A stretch of DNA of 64,000 bases. Source: Nocardioides currus. Its GTDB lineage: Bacteria > Actinomycetota > Actinomycetes > Propionibacteriales > Nocardioidaceae. The DNA lies in assembly GCF_003057875.1 (NCBI RefSeq), contig NZ_PYXZ01000003.1, positions 357-64,356 on the forward strand. Reading direction: 5' to 3'. The position numbers were made by a program, and so were the translations under genes. Numbering within the stretch: the stretch's first letter is position 1; each line of letters begins with the position of its first letter. This document shows, in pieces, positions 41,480-51,268 of the stretch. The notes below the pieces were generated by a model that was not told where the DNA came from, did not search any database, and saw nothing but the letters and a program-made list of their open reading frames with translations.

Positions 41480-42301
41480 ATGCCCACCATCTCGGCCAAC
41501 GACATCACCCTGACCTACACCGACAGCGGCGGCACCGGCCGCCCGGTCGTGCTCATCCACGGCTGGCCGCTCAGCGGAGCCTCGTGGTCCGACCAGGTGC
41601 CCGCCCTCACCGACGCCGGCTACCGCGTGGTGACCTACGACCGCCGTGGCTTCGGTGGCTCCGACAAGCCCGAGGGCGGCTACGACTACGACACCTTCGC
41701 GGCCGACCTGGCCGGCCTGCTCGACGGGCTGGACCTGCGCGACGTCACCGTGGTGGGCTTCTCGATGGGCGGCGGCGAGGTCGCTCGCTACCTCGGCGCG
41801 CACGGCTCGGAGCGGATCCACAGCGCGGTCCTGGCGGGGGCCGTCCCGCCGTACCTGCTCAAGACCGACGACAATCCCGACGGGGGCCTGGGCGAGGAGG
41901 ACGTCGCCGGCATGGAGGAGGGCGCGCGCACCGATCGCGAGAACTTCCTCGACGGCTTCACCACCAACTTCTTCAGCGTCGACGGCGAGCTCAAGGTCAC
42001 CGAGGAGCAGCGCCAGGAGGCCCTCGCGATGCAGGAGCCCGCGCGCGACGAGGCCGTGGTGGGGTGCATCGGCGCCTTCGGTCGCACCGACTTCCGCGAC
42101 GACCTCGCGAAGATCGACGTGCCCACGTTGGTGATCCACGGCGACTCGGACGCGATCGTGCCGTTCGAGGTCTCCGGCAAGCGTTCCGCGGAGGCGATCG
42201 CCGACAGCACCCTCGTGGTCGTCGAGGCCGCTCCCCACGGCTTCAACGTCAGCCACAAGGACGAGTTCAACGCCGCGCTGCTGGAGTTCCTCGCCCGCTG
42301 A
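41480..42301 (+). CDS. Alpha/beta hydrolase (non-haem chloroperoxidase/esterase type)
   Basis: 273 residues from ATG 41480 with AAGGAG upstream. Fold marks: V-V-L-I-H-G-W-P oxyanion loop, G-F-S95-M-G-G-G nucleophile elbow, D near 226 in H-G-D-S-D-A-I-V-P and H near 253 in A-P-H-G-F-N. This triad and the S-M-G-G-G-E signature fit the cofactor-free perhydrolase/chloroperoxidase group, which mainly act as esterases in vivo. No signal peptide. Monocistronic. Confidence 0.9.
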   Translation: MPTISANDITLTYTDSGGTGRPVVLIHGWPLSGASWSDQVPALTDAGYRVVTYDRRGFGGSDKPEGGYDYDTFAADLAGLLDGLDLRDVTVVGFSMGGGEVARYLGAHGSERIHSAVLAGAVPPYLLKTDDNPDGGLGEEDVAGMEEGARTDRENFLDGFTTNFFSVDGELKVTEEQRQEALAMQEPARDEAVVGCIGAFGRTDFRDDLAKIDVPTLVIHGDSDAIVPFEVSGKRSAEAIADSTLVVVEAAPHGFNVSHKDEFNAALLEFLAR

Positions 42302-42308
42302 CGGGTCC

Positions 42309-42347
42309 GGGGCGTACGGCGAGGTGTGCTCCTCGGCGTACGTCCCC
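42309..42347. terminator. Bidirectional terminator-like hairpin
   Basis: GGGGCGTACGGCGAGG (42309-42324) pairs with CCTCGGCGTACGTCCCC (42331-42347) with one bulge and one mismatch around a 6-nt loop. It lies between convergent gene ends (hydrolase stop 42301, oxidoreductase stop 42356). Confidence 0.6.
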
Positions 42348-42355
42348 GCAGGCTC

Positions 42356-43384
42356 CTAGAGCGACGCGACGGCCGGTGCGACCTCGGTGCCGAGCAGCTC
42401 GATGCCGCGCAGCAGGTCGGCGTGGGCGAGTCGGGGGTTGGTCATCTGCAGGGACAGCCGGTCGACCCCGCCCAGCTGTTCGCCGACCCGGGCGATCTTG
42501 TCGGCCACGGTCTGCGGGTCGCCCATGAAGAAGGCGCCGTTGGGCCCGGAGGTCGCGTCGAACTGGATCCGCGACGGCGGCGGGAAGCCCCGCTCCCGCG
42601 AGACCTGGGTGAACATCTGGTTCCAGCCGGGGTAGATCGTGTCGGCCGCCGCCTGGGTGCTCTCGGCGACGAACCCGAAGACGTGCAGGCCGACCTTGAG
42701 CTGCTCCGGCGGGTGGCCCGCCTCGGCGCCGGCGCGGCGGTAGAGGTCGACGAGGGGGGCGAACTGGCGGGGCTCGCCGCCGATGATGGCGATCATCAGC
42801 GGCAGGCCGAGCAGCCCGGCTCGCACGAAGGACTCGGGGGTGCCGCCCACGCCGACCCAGATCGGCAGTGGATCCTGCACCGGTCGCGGGTAGACGCTTT
42901 GGCGGACGAGCGGCGGCCGGTGCTGACCCGACCAGGTCACCTCCACCTGGTCGCGGATCTGCAGGAGCAGCTCGAGCTTCTCGGAGAAGAGCGAGTCGTA
43001 GTCGTGCAGGTCGAGACCGAACAGCGGGAAGGCCTCCGTGAAGGAGCCTCGTCCGACGACGAGGTCGATGCGGCCCTTGGCGATGAGGTCGAGGGTCGCG
43101 AACTGCTGGAACACCCGGACCGGGTCGTCGGCGCTGAGCACCTTGACCGCGCTGCCGAGCCGGATGCGCTCGGTGCGCGCGGCCGCCGCAGCGAGGATGA
43201 TCTGGGGTGCGGAGTCGTAGTACTCGCTGCGGTGGTGCTCGCCGATGCCGAAGGAGTAGAGCCCGACCCGGTCGGCCAGCTCGATCTCCTCGAGGAGGTG
43301 CTCCAGCCGCTCCGCCGCACCGACCTCGTGCCCGGTGCTCGGGTCGGTCACGCTGGAGACGAAGCTGTCGACGCCGATGTGCAC
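42356..43384 (-). CDS. LLM-class flavin-dependent oxidoreductase (luciferase-like)
   Basis: 342 residues from GTG 43384, preceded by AGGGGGACCC; an ATG at 43420 would add 12 residues without a good ribosome-binding site. TIM-barrel bacterial-luciferase-like fold with I-G-V-D-S-F, G-I-G-E-H-H (flavin/substrate His), D-L-I-A-K-G-R-I-D-L-V-V-G-R-G-S and W-V-G-V-G-G-T-P. It uses reduced FMN or F420 to oxidise an unknown substrate. The sequence most resembles the single-component, alkanal-type branch, but assignment is only to superfamily. Confidence 0.88.
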   Translation of the reverse strand: MHIGVDSFVSSVTDPSTGHEVGAAERLEHLLEEIELADRVGLYSFGIGEHHRSEYYDSAPQIILAAAAARTERIRLGSAVKVLSADDPVRVFQQFATLDLIAKGRIDLVVGRGSFTEAFPLFGLDLHDYDSLFSEKLELLLQIRDQVEVTWSGQHRPPLVRQSVYPRPVQDPLPIWVGVGGTPESFVRAGLLGLPLMIAIIGGEPRQFAPLVDLYRRAGAEAGHPPEQLKVGLHVFGFVAESTQAAADTIYPGWNQMFTQVSRERGFPPPSRIQFDATSGPNGAFFMGDPQTVADKIARVGEQLGGVDRLSLQMTNPRLAHADLLRGIELLGTEVAPAVASL

Positions 43385-43482
43385 GGGTCCCCCTGGAGGC
43401 GATGTGGCCGCGGCAGGCATCGCGGACCTTCGCGATCGAGCCTAGGGGATGGTGCCAGGGAGCGACGTCGCGGATCAGGTGG

Positions 43483-43555
43483 TGGAGCCTAGGGGACTCG
43501 AACCCCTAACCCCCTGCTTGCAAAGCAGGTGCGCTACCAATTGCGCCAAGGCCCC
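43483..43555 (-). tRNA. tRNA-Ala (anticodon TGC)
   Basis: 73 nt on the minus strand: acceptor GGGGCCT/AGGCTCC, discriminator A, D-arm GGCGCAATTGGTAGCGC, anticodon stem CCTGC/GCAGG around TTTGCAA (anticodon TGC), T-arm AGGGGTTCGAGTCCCCT. CCA not encoded. Confidence 0.96.
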
Positions 43556-43576
43556 CGGTCGAACGGGCGAAGCAGG

Positions 43577-43702
43577 TCAGGACTTGTGGACGGTGTCCGT
43601 CGCCTCGGCCCACAGTGCCTGCTCGCTCTTGCCCTGGTCGATCTTCTTCTTCGCGAAGGCGGCGCCGGTGGCGGCGAGCAGGACGAGGAGGATCTTCTTC
43701 AT
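43577..43702 (-). CDS. 41-residue microprotein (DLW-39-like)
   Basis: ATG 43702 with an AAGGTG site; 41 residues. It starts with Met-Lys-Lys-Ile, a short hydrophobic helix [12 protein letters not shown], then Lys-Lys-Lys and Q-A-L-W-A-E-A-T-D. Very small proteins with a conserved D/A-L-W motif (annotated DLW-39 in actinobacteria) lie near gyrA, exactly as here between tRNA-Ile and tRNA-Ala. The single helix suggests a membrane or signal-anchor protein. Function unknown. Confidence 0.78.
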   Translation of the reverse strand: MKKILLVLLAATGAAFAKKKIDQGKSEQALWAEATDTVHKS

Positions 43703-43737
43703 GCGGCACCTTGGGGAGAGGGCGGAATCGGAGATGG

Positions 43738-43811
43738 TGGGCCTAAGAGGACTTGAACCTCTGACCTCTTCCTTATCAGGGAAGCGCTCTAACCGTCTGA
43801 GCTATAGGCCC
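43738..43811 (-). tRNA. tRNA-Ile (anticodon GAT)
   Basis: 74 nt on the minus strand: acceptor GGGCCTA/TAGGCCC, discriminator A, D-arm AGCTCAGACGGTTAGAGC, anticodon stem TTCCC/GGGAA-type around CTGATAA (anticodon GAT), T-arm AGAGGTTCAAGTCCTCT. CCA not encoded. Confidence 0.96.
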
Positions 43812-43832
43812 GGTGCCGCTTGACGCGGCGGT

Positions 43833-43850
43833 GGTCGCCCGAGGGCGACC
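43833..43850 (-). terminator. Hairpin between DUF3566 and tRNA-Ile
   Basis: GGTCGCCC-ga-GGGCGACC, perfect 8-bp arms with a 2-nt centre. It may end the gyrB-gyrA-DUF3566 transcript or mark processing before the tRNA. No T-run. Confidence 0.5.
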
Positions 43851-43892
43851 GAGGGGGAACATTACCGCACGCCCGAGCGGGCCGACAAAACG

Positions 43893-44474
43893 TCAGCGCT
43901 CGTCCTCGGCCAGGGTGACCTCGATGCCGCCGAGCAGTGCCGCGGCCATGTTGTAGAGGAAGGCGGTGAGGGTGGCGATCGCGGTCAGGAGGATGACGTC
44001 CATGATGCTGACCAACAGCGTGAAGCCGAGGACGCGGCCCATGCCGAGGTAGTTGGTGACGTCGAAGTCGGAGGTGTTGGAGTCACCCTCGACCACGCTG
44101 GCCACGGTGGAGTTGATCGAGTCCCACACGCCCGCGGCGCCCAGCACCGACCAGACCATGAAGACCGCGACGAAGGTGACGACGCCGAAGGCGACCGAGA
44201 GCAGGAACGACGTCTTCATGACGCTCCACGGGTCGATCCGGGTCAGCCGCAGGCGGGCCCGACGCGGGGACTTCGCCGCGCCGCGCGCCTGCTTCCTCGG
44301 CTCGTCGGCCGTGCCGGCCACCGCGTTGGCGCGGTGCTCGGTGGCGGCGTTCGACAGGGTCGAGGTGATGCGCTCGGCGAGCGGCGCGCGCTGCGTCGTC
44401 TCAGAGTCGGCGGGCGTGCTCGCGTCGCTCGAGCTGGTGCCGCCGGAGGCCCGGGGGGCGATTCGCTCGGACAT
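43893..44474 (-). CDS. DUF3566 domain membrane protein
   Basis: 193 residues. A Ser/Thr/Ala-rich disordered N-terminus (1-70), a basic stretch R-R-A-R-L-R-L-T-R-I-D-P-W-S-V-M-K-T-S-F, then two TM helices (about 88-112 and 150-178) as in DUF3566. The gene sits three bases after gyrA in most actinobacteria, and in mycobacteria the equivalent (Rv0007) is linked to cell division. Function is inferred from conservation of position. Confidence 0.9.
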   Translation of the reverse strand: MSERIAPRASGGTSSSDASTPADSETTQRAPLAERITSTLSNAATEHRANAVAGTADEPRKQARGAAKSPRRARLRLTRIDPWSVMKTSFLLSVAFGVVTFVAVFMVWSVLGAAGVWDSINSTVASVVEGDSNTSDFDVTNYLGMGRVLGFTLLVSIMDVILLTAIATLTAFLYNMAAALLGGIEVTLAEDER

Positions 44475-44477
44475 GGA

Positions 44478-47192
44478 TCACTCCTCAGAGTCTTCGTCTG
44501 GACTCTCGATTGTTGCACCGTCGGCCACATCCGGCGATTCCACAGCCTCGGACGTCGGAGCGGGAGCGGTGGTTTCGACGGTGGTCTCGACGGTGGTCTC
44601 GACCTCGCCCTCCTCCGGCTCCTCGGCGTCCTCGCGCGCCTCGACCGAGCGGGCCACCACGGCGACGGCGTCGCCCGCCTTCGGGCTGACGAACTTCACG
44701 CCCTGGGTCGATCGGCCGGTCGCACGGAAGTGCTCGTTGATGGGGCTGCGCACGACCTGACCGGCCTGGGTGATGGAGAGGATCTCGTCGCCCTCCTCCA
44801 CGATGAACGCGCCGACCAGGCCGCCACGGTCCTCGTTGGTCAGCGTCATCGCCTTGATCCCGAGCCCGCCGCGACCGGTGGTGCGGTAGTCCGTGATGCG
44901 CGAGCGCTTGGCGAAACCGCCGTCGGTGATGGTGAAGACGTACTGCTCCTTCACCTCCTCGGACTCGGCCGCGTCGGTGCCGGGCGCCTCGTCGGCCGCC
45001 TCCTCGGCGGCGACCTGGGCCGCACGGATGACCGACATGGACAGGACCGAGTCCTCGCCCTTGAACTTCATGCCGGTGACGCCGGACGTGGCGCGCCCCA
45101 TCGGGCGCAGCTGGCCGTCGTCGGCCTTGAAGCGGATCGCCTGGCCGCGGCGCGAGACGAGCAGGATGTCGTCGTCGCCGTTGACCAGCTCGGCACCGAT
45201 CAGCGCGTCGTCGTCGTCGCGGAAGTTGATCGCGATGACGCCGGCCTGACGCGGGCTGTTGTAGTCGCCGAGGCGGGTCTTCTTGACCAGGCCGTTGCGG
45301 GTGGCGAGCACGAGGTAGGGGGCCTGCTCGTAGTCGCGGATCGCCAGCACCTGCGCGATGTCCTCGTCGGGCTGGAACGACAGCAGGCCGGCGACGTGGC
45401 CTCCCTTCGCATCGCGTGCCGCCTCGGGCAGGTTGTAGGCCTTCGTGCGGTAGACCCGACCGGCCGTGGTGAAGAACAGCAGCCAGTGGTGGTTGGTGGT
45501 GGAGATGAAGTGCTCGACCACGTCGTCGCCGCGCAGGGTCGCGCCGCGCACGCCCTTGCCGCCGCGCTTCTGGGTGCGGTACTGGCTGGCCAGCGTCCGC
45601 TTCGCGTAGCCACCGCGGGTGATCGAGACGACCAGCTCCTCGTCGGGGATCAGGTCCTCCATCGACAGGTCGCCGTCGGCGGCGATGATCTGCGAACGGC
45701 GGTCGGTGCCGTACTTCGCGACGATCTCGCCGAGCTCGTCGATGACGATCTGACGCTGGCGCGTCTCGTTGGCCAGGATGTCCTCGAGGTCGGCGATCTC
45801 CAGCTCGATCTTGGCGAGCTCGTCGATGATCTTCTGCCGCTCGAGGGCCGCGAGCCGGCGCAGCTGCATCTCGAGGATGGCGTTGGCCTGGAGGTCGTCG
45901 ATCTCGAGCAGCTCCATCAGGCCGCTGCGCGCCTCCTCGACGTCGGGGGAGCGACGGATCAGCGCGATGACGTCGTCGAGCGCGTCGAGCGCCTTGACCA
46001 GTCCGCGGTAGATGTGGGCGCGCTTCTCGGCCTCGGCGAGGCGGTAGCGGGTGCGCCGCTGGATGACCTCGATCTGGTGGGCGACCCAGTTGCTGATGAA
46101 CTGGTCGATCGTCAGCGTGCGCGGGACCTGGTCGACCAGGGCGAGCATGTTGGCCGAGAAGTTGGTCTGCAGCTCGGTGTGCTTGAACAGGTTGTTGAGC
46201 ACGACGCGGGCGACCGCGTCGCGCTTGAGCACGATCACGAGGCGCTGGCCAGTGCGCGAGCTGGTGTCGTCGCGGACGTCGGCGATGCCCTGGATGCGCC
46301 CGGAGTCGGCGAGCTCGGCGATCTTCAGCGCGAGGTTGTCGGGGTTGACCATGTAGGGCAGCTCGGAGATGACCAGGCAGGTGCGGCCCTTGGCGTCCTC
46401 GTCGATGTCGACGACCGCGCGCTGGGTGATCGAGCCGCGGCCGGTGCGGTAGGCCTGCTCGATGCCCTGGCGACCGACGATCAGCGAACCCATCGGGAAG
46501 TCGGGGCCCTTGATCCGCTCGATCAGCGCGTCCTGCAGCTCCTCGCGGGTCGCGTCGGGGTGCTCGAGGGCCCAGATCGCGCCCTCGGAGACCTCGCGCA
46601 GGTTGTGCGGCGGGATGTTGGTCGCCATCCCGACCGCGATGCCGGCCGAGCCGTTGACCAGCAGGTTGGGGAACCGGCTGGGCAGGATGGTCGGCTCCTG
46701 CGAGCGCCCGTCGTAGTTGGGCTGGAAGTTGACCGTGTCCTCGTCGATCTCACGGACCATCTCCATGGCCAGCGGCGCCATCCGGCACTCGGTGTAGCGC
46801 ATGGCGGCGGCGGAGTCGTTGCCCGGCGAGCCGAAGTTGCCCTGGCCGTTGATCAACGGCGCGCGCATCACCCACGGCTGGGCGAGGCGGACCATGGTGT
46901 CGTAGATCGCGGTGTCGCCGTGGGGGTGGTACTGACCCATGACGTCGCCGACCACGCGCGAGCACTTGCTGAAGCCGCGGTCGGGGCGGTAGCCGCCGTC
47001 GTACATCGCGTAGAGGATGCGCCGGTGCACGGGCTTGAGGCCGTCGCGCACGTCGGGCAGCGCGCGACCGACGATGACCGCCATCGCGTAGTCGATGTAG
47101 CTGCGCTGCATCGACACCTGGAGGTCGATGGGCTCGATCCGGCCGCCGCCGTCGCCGCCGCCCTCGATCAGGTTCCCGGTGTTCTCAGTCAT
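44478..47192 (-). CDS. gyrA: DNA gyrase subunit A
   Basis: 904 residues. With GyrB it forms the A2B2 enzyme that introduces negative supercoils. Catalytic Y133 in A-A-M-R-Y-T-E; the quinolone-resistance region reads H-P-H-G-D-T94-A-I-Y-D98, that is Thr at E. coli Ser83 and Asp at Asp87. The C-terminal wrapping domain contains the GyrA box Q-K-R-G-G-K-G. An acidic, Thr-rich tail of about 50 residues (E-T-T-V repeats) extends it beyond M. tuberculosis GyrA (838). 54 bp follow gyrB. Confidence 0.97.
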   Translation of the reverse strand: MTENTGNLIEGGGDGGGRIEPIDLQVSMQRSYIDYAMAVIVGRALPDVRDGLKPVHRRILYAMYDGGYRPDRGFSKCSRVVGDVMGQYHPHGDTAIYDTMVRLAQPWVMRAPLINGQGNFGSPGNDSAAAMRYTECRMAPLAMEMVREIDEDTVNFQPNYDGRSQEPTILPSRFPNLLVNGSAGIAVGMATNIPPHNLREVSEGAIWALEHPDATREELQDALIERIKGPDFPMGSLIVGRQGIEQAYRTGRGSITQRAVVDIDEDAKGRTCLVISELPYMVNPDNLALKIAELADSGRIQGIADVRDDTSSRTGQRLVIVLKRDAVARVVLNNLFKHTELQTNFSANMLALVDQVPRTLTIDQFISNWVAHQIEVIQRRTRYRLAEAEKRAHIYRGLVKALDALDDVIALIRRSPDVEEARSGLMELLEIDDLQANAILEMQLRRLAALERQKIIDELAKIELEIADLEDILANETRQRQIVIDELGEIVAKYGTDRRSQIIAADGDLSMEDLIPDEELVVSITRGGYAKRTLASQYRTQKRGGKGVRGATLRGDDVVEHFISTTNHHWLLFFTTAGRVYRTKAYNLPEAARDAKGGHVAGLLSFQPDEDIAQVLAIRDYEQAPYLVLATRNGLVKKTRLGDYNSPRQAGVIAINFRDDDDALIGAELVNGDDDILLVSRRGQAIRFKADDGQLRPMGRATSGVTGMKFKGEDSVLSMSVIRAAQVAAEEAADEAPGTDAAESEEVKEQYVFTITDGGFAKRSRITDYRTTGRGGLGIKAMTLTNEDRGGLVGAFIVEEGDEILSITQAGQVVRSPINEHFRATGRSTQGVKFVSPKAGDAVAVVARSVEAREDAEEPEEGEVETTVETTVETTAPAPTSEAVESPDVADGATIESPDEDSEE

Positions 47193-47246
47193 GTGCCTGT
47201 GTCTTTCTCGTCGAATCTAGGACAATCTAGGAGTGGTCGTAGAAAC

Positions 47247-49316
47247 CTAGATATCGAGGAATCGAACGTCCTTGGCGTTGCGCTGGATGAAGGAGCGGCG
47301 CTGCTCGACGTCCTCGCCCATGAGGATCGAGAAGATCTCGTCGGCCTGCGCGGCGTCCTCGAGCGTGACCTGCAGCAGGATCCGGCCGGCCGGGTCCATC
47401 GTGGTCTCCCACAGCTCGTCGGCGTTCATCTCACCGAGGCCCTTGTAGCGCTGGACCGGGTTCTCCTTGGGCAGCTTCTTGCCCTGCTCGAGCCCGTCGC
47501 GCATCAGCGCGTCGCGCTCGGCGTCGGAGTAGACGAACTGGTGCTCGGCCGGCTTGTTCCAGCGCAGGCGGTAGAGCGGGGGCTGGGCCATGTAGACGTA
47601 GCCGTGCTCGATCAGCGGCTTCATGAAACGGAAGAGCAGCGTCAGCAGCAGGGTGTTGATGTGGTGGCCGTCGACGTCGGCGTCGGCCATCAGCACGATC
47701 TTGTGGTAGCGCAGCTTGTCGCTGTTGAACTCCTCGTGGATCCCGGTGCCGAGCGCGGAGATGATCGACTGCACCTCCTGGTTGGCCAGGACCTTGTCGA
47801 TGCGCGCCTTCTCGACGTTGAGGATCTTGCCGCGGATCGGGAGGATCGCCTGCACGCGCGGGTCGCGACCCTGGCGGGCGGACCCGCCGGCCGAGTCGCC
47901 CTCGACGATGAAGACCTCGCACTCGGCCGGGTTGGTCGACTGGCAGTCCGACAGCTTGCCGGGCAGGCCGCCGCCACCGAGGAGACCCTTGCGGCCGCGG
48001 GCCAGGTCGCGCGCCTTGCGGGCGGCGATGCGCGCCGACGCCGCGGCCTGCGACTTGCGGACGATGTCCTTGCCCTCGGCCGGGTTCTGCTCGAACCAGG
48101 CACCGAGCTGGTCGTTGACGACGCGCTGCGTGAAGCCCTTGGCCTCGGTGTTGCCGAGCTTGGTCTTCGTCTGGCCCTCGAACTGCGGCTCCTCGAGCTT
48201 GATCGAGATGATCGCCGTCAGGCCCTCGCGGATGTCGTCACCGGAGACGCGGTCCTCCTTCTTCTTGATCTGCCCCCACTCCTCGCCCCAGTGGTTGACC
48301 AGGGAGGTGAGCGCCGAGCGGAAGCCCTCCTCGTGGGTGCCGCCCTCGTGGGTGTTGATCGCGTTGGCGAAGGTGTGGACCGACTCGGTGAACGAGGTGT
48401 TCCACTGCATGGCCACCTCGAGGCTCATGTGCGCCCCGCTGCTCTCCGGGCTCTCGGCCTCGAAGGAGATGATCGTCGGGTTGGCCTTGTCCTTGCGGCG
48501 GTTGAGGTGCTCGACGTAGTCGACGAGGCCGCGGTCGTACTTGAAGATCCGCTCGAGACCGGTCTCGGTCTTCTTGATCGCGTCAGAGGTGGCCTGGTCG
48601 ACCGAGGCGTCGATCGTGCCGTCCTCGACGGCGTCGGCGATGTCGTCGGCGTGCTCGCGCTCGTCGCGCACGACGATCTCGAGACCCTTGTTGAGGAAGG
48701 CCATCTCGCGGAAGCGGTTGGTGATCGTCTCGAGGTTGTAGGTGGTCGTCTCGAAGATGTCCTCCGAGGCCCACCACGTCACCGTGGTCCCGGTGCGCTC
48801 GCCCGGCTCCATCTCGCGGACCTGCTCGAGGTCGGCGTCGGGGACGCCGAGGGAGAACCGCTGGCGCCACAGGTGTCCACGGTTGCGTACGTCGACGACG
48901 AGCGTGGTCGAGAGGGCGTTCACGACCGAGACGCCCACCCCGTGCAGGCCGCCGGAGACCTTGTAGCCGCCGCCGCCGAACTTGCCACCGGCGTGGAGCA
49001 GCGTCAGCGCCATCGTGACCGCGGGCATGTCGGCGCCGGGCGCGGTGTCGGTCGGGATGCCACGCCCGTTGTCCTCGACCTGGATGCTGCCGTCGGCCTT
49101 GAGGGTGACGACGATGCGGTCGCAGTAGCCCGCCATCGCCTCGTCGACCGCGTTGTCCACGATCTCCCAGATCAGGTGGTGCAGTCCGCGCTCACCGGTG
49201 GACCCGATGTACATGCCGGGTCGCTTCCGGACGGCCTCGAGGCCCTCGAGGACCTGGATCGCGGAAGCGTCGTACTCGACGCCGTTGGGCTGCTCAGGGA
49301 CCTGGGCGTCGCTCAC
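47247..49316 (-). CDS. gyrB: DNA gyrase subunit B
   Basis: 689 residues from GTG 49316, preceded by AGAGGTG. GHKL ATPase domain: [17 protein letters not shown] and G-G-L-H-G-V-G; transducer domain; TOPRIM domain with E-G-D-S-A-G-G-S-A and D-A-D-V-D-G-H-H. It drives supercoiling by ATP hydrolysis. The upstream 244-bp region holds two hairpins that may form part of the supercoiling-sensitive leader. Confidence 0.97.
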   Translation of the reverse strand: MSDAQVPEQPNGVEYDASAIQVLEGLEAVRKRPGMYIGSTGERGLHHLIWEIVDNAVDEAMAGYCDRIVVTLKADGSIQVEDNGRGIPTDTAPGADMPAVTMALTLLHAGGKFGGGGYKVSGGLHGVGVSVVNALSTTLVVDVRNRGHLWRQRFSLGVPDADLEQVREMEPGERTGTTVTWWASEDIFETTTYNLETITNRFREMAFLNKGLEIVVRDEREHADDIADAVEDGTIDASVDQATSDAIKKTETGLERIFKYDRGLVDYVEHLNRRKDKANPTIISFEAESPESSGAHMSLEVAMQWNTSFTESVHTFANAINTHEGGTHEEGFRSALTSLVNHWGEEWGQIKKKEDRVSGDDIREGLTAIISIKLEEPQFEGQTKTKLGNTEAKGFTQRVVNDQLGAWFEQNPAEGKDIVRKSQAAASARIAARKARDLARGRKGLLGGGGLPGKLSDCQSTNPAECEVFIVEGDSAGGSARQGRDPRVQAILPIRGKILNVEKARIDKVLANQEVQSIISALGTGIHEEFNSDKLRYHKIVLMADADVDGHHINTLLLTLLFRFMKPLIEHGYVYMAQPPLYRLRWNKPAEHQFVYSDAERDALMRDGLEQGKKLPKENPVQRYKGLGEMNADELWETTMDPAGRILLQVTLEDAAQADEIFSILMGEDVEQRRSFIQRNAKDVRFLDI

Positions 49317-49334
49317 GCACACCTCTTCTGCTGG

Positions 49335-49392
49335 GCACCCGTCAGGGTGCGGGACATACAGGAAGGTCGTGACTGGGACAGTCTCCGACCTT
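49335..49392 (-). promoter_or_regulatory. Two hairpins in the gyrB leader
   Basis: On the gyrB strand, AAGGTCG/CGACCTT arms (49386-49392 and 49363-49369) form one hairpin. GCACCC-tgac-GGGTGC (49350-49335) forms a second, ending about 15 bases before the start codon region. They suggest post-transcriptional control or transcript stability, but no known regulator matches. The rest of the 49317-49560 spacer shows no gene; a clear -35/-10 pair could not be picked. Confidence 0.45.
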
Positions 49393-49560
49393 GCGTCCAG
49401 TCTAGCCGTCAGAGGCCCGGATTCCACGTGCGACCCCCGGAATGGGGGCATCCGGGGACGAAATGTGCCCCTCAACGCCCTCCAGAGGGCTGACGGAGCG
49501 CCGAACAGGGGGTGTGCTGGGCCCCCGTACGTCCCCGAGGCCCGCAGATCGGCAGATCGT

Positions 49561-50133
49561 CTACCCGTAGGTGTCGCGTGGACCGCGTCCGTCGCGGGTG
49601 GTGTAGCGGCCCTTCTTCCAGCTCGGCAGGTGCGGGCCCTGGATGTCGATGACGGTGACCACTCCGTCGCCGAGCTCGACGTTGAGGCGCTTGACGATGG
49701 TCGGGGCGAGCAGCTTGAGCTGGGTGGCCCACGCCGTGGAGTCGGTGCGCACGGTCAGCCGCGACTCGGTCAGCGCCTCGGGTGTGCAGTGCGCCGCGAC
49801 CTCCTCGCCGACCAGCTCGGCCCAGCGACCGAACACCGACTGGACCCGCAGGTCGAGCTCCCAGCCGTGCTGGCCGATCATCCGCTTCATCGCCGAGTCG
49901 AGCAGCTGCGGGTCTCGGTCGTCGGGGTGGGCGCCGGACGACTTGGGGACGGTACGGCGTCGGAAGTCGCCGGAGGTCTTGCGCCGCGGCGCCTTGCCGG
50001 GCCCGGAGCCGGCGGCTCGTCGCGCCGAGCGGGCGAAGTCGAGGCCGTCGTCGCGCCGCCCCGGCTCGCCAGCCTCGTCCGCCGCCTCGTCCAGGGTCTC
50101 GTCGGCGCTCTCGTCCCGAGTCTCGTCAGGCAT
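49561..50133 (-). CDS. DUF721 protein (DciA family, replicative helicase operator)
   Basis: 190 residues from ATG 50133, overlapping the recF end by 8 bp; a GTG at 50148 is possible. The acidic N-terminus (1-30) and basic region are variable. The conserved DUF721/DciA core (about 85-165) has [24 protein letters not shown] and [10 protein letters not shown]. DciA replaces DnaC/DnaI in loading DnaB helicase in most bacteria. Position between recF and gyrB is the actinobacterial norm. Confidence 0.9.
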   Translation of the reverse strand: MPDETRDESADETLDEAADEAGEPGRRDDGLDFARSARRAAGSGPGKAPRRKTSGDFRRRTVPKSSGAHPDDRDPQLLDSAMKRMIGQHGWELDLRVQSVFGRWAELVGEEVAAHCTPEALTESRLTVRTDSTAWATQLKLLAPTIVKRLNVELGDGVVTVIDIQGPHLPSWKKGRYTTRDGRGPRDTYG

Positions 50134-51262
50134 CGCGGCGTACCTCACCGTCGGCGACCACGAACCGGATCCCCTGCAGGGAGGCGGGCACGTCGGCGGC
50201 GACGGCCGCGGTGACCAGCACCTGCTCGGCGCCGGCGACGAGGTCGGCGAGCTGGGCGCGGCGCTCGGAGTCGAGCTCGGCGAAGACGTCGTCGAGCACC
50301 AGGATCGGGTCGTCGCCGTCGGCTCGCAGGAGGTCGTACGACGCCAGCCGCATCGCCAGCGCGAAGGACCACGACTCGCCGTGCGAGGCGTAGCCCTTGA
50401 CCGGCAGCCGCAGGTCGCCGTTGCCCAGGGTCAGCACCAGCTCGTCGCGGTGCGGCCCCACCAGGGAGATGCCCCGGTCGAGCTCGTCCTTGCGCCGGCG
50501 CTCGAGCTCGGCGAGCAGCGCCTCCTCGAGCCCGGACGGATCGGCCGGCAGCTCGAAGGAGGGCTTGTACTCGATCTCGGCGTCATCGCGGTTCGCCCCG
50601 CGCGCGACCGCCTCGTAGGCCTTGCCGAGGTAGGGCCGCAGGTCGTCGACGAGCCGCAGCCGGGCGGCCAGCAGCTCGGCGCCGATGCTCGCCAGCTGGA
50701 GGTCCCACACCGCGAGGGTGGACAGTGCGGTTTCACGTGAATCACCGCGGGCGATACCGGCGGTCTTGAGCAGGCTGTTGCGCTGCTTGAGGATCCGGTC
50801 GTAGTCGGAGCGGACGCCGGCCAGGCGCGGGGCGCGCAGGATGAGCAGGTCGTCGAGGAACTTGCGCCGGTCGGACGGGTCGCCCTTGACGAGGGTGAGG
50901 TCGTCGGGGGCGAAGACCACCGTGCGGACGACGCCGATCAGCTCGCGCGGGCGGGGGAGGGGCGACTTGTTGATGCGCGCGCGGTTGGCGCGGCCCGGGT
51001 TGAGCTCGACCTCGAGGATCGCGGTGCGCCCGGCGCGGACGACAGCCGCGCGGATCAGGGCCTGGTCGGCGCCGGCCTTGACGAGCGGCGCATCGGAGGC
51101 GACGCGGTGGGAGGAGAGGCGCGAGAGGTAGTCGATGGCCTCGACGAGGTTGGTCTTGCCCTGGCCGTTGCGCCCGATGAACGCCGTCGCTCCGGGCTCC
51201 AGCTCGACGTCGAGGTCGGCGTAGGAGCGGAAGTTGTGCAGGGTGAGGTGCGCGACGTGCAA
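50126..51262 (-). CDS. recF: DNA replication and repair protein RecF
   Basis: 378 residues starting at a TTG (51262): the family's first residues ([10 protein letters not shown]) begin right after it, so no ATG/GTG fits. The only Shine-Dalgarno match (GGAGAG) lies inside the end of gnd. SMC-like ATPase: Walker A G30-R-N-G-Q-G-K-T37, signature S-H-G-E-S-W-S, Walker [13 protein letters not shown]. It loads RecA at gaps with RecO/RecR. A parS-like site lies within the gene (50729-50744). Confidence 0.95.
   Translation of the reverse strand: MHVAHLTLHNFRSYADLDVELEPGATAFIGRNGQGKTNLVEAIDYLSRLSSHRVASDAPLVKAGADQALIRAAVVRAGRTAILEVELNPGRANRARINKSPLPRPRELIGVVRTVVFAPDDLTLVKGDPSDRRKFLDDLLILRAPRLAGVRSDYDRILKQRNSLLKTAGIARGDSRETALSTLAVWDLQLASIGAELLAARLRLVDDLRPYLGKAYEAVARGANRDDAEIEYKPSFELPADPSGLEEALLAELERRRKDELDRGISLVGPHRDELVLTLGNGDLRLPVKGYASHGESWSFALAMRLASYDLLRADGDDPILVLDDVFAELDSERRAQLADLVAGAEQVLVTAAVAADVPASLQGIRFVVADGEVRRDA
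50729..50744. other. Degenerate parS site inside recF
   Basis: GGTTTCACGTGAATCA matches TGTTTCACGTGAAACA at 14 of 16 positions including the full TTTCACGTGAA core. It lies about 7.6 kb from the parS before rsmG, on the other side of dnaA. Confidence 0.75.
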
Positions 51263-51268
51263 GGAGGT

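Noticed and set aside
43483..43811. rRNA operon suggested by adjacent tRNA-Ala and tRNA-Ile
   Set aside because: This tRNA pair often sits in 16S-23S spacers, but no rRNA sequence flanks it here; the neighbours are gyrA/DUF3566 and an oxidoreductase.
44334..49493. 1719-residue open frame on the plus strand across gyrA/gyrB
   Set aside because: It is antisense to two certain genes; long antisense frames are normal with strong G/C third-position bias. The product is a low-complexity Val/Asp/Leu/Gly/Arg string without domains.
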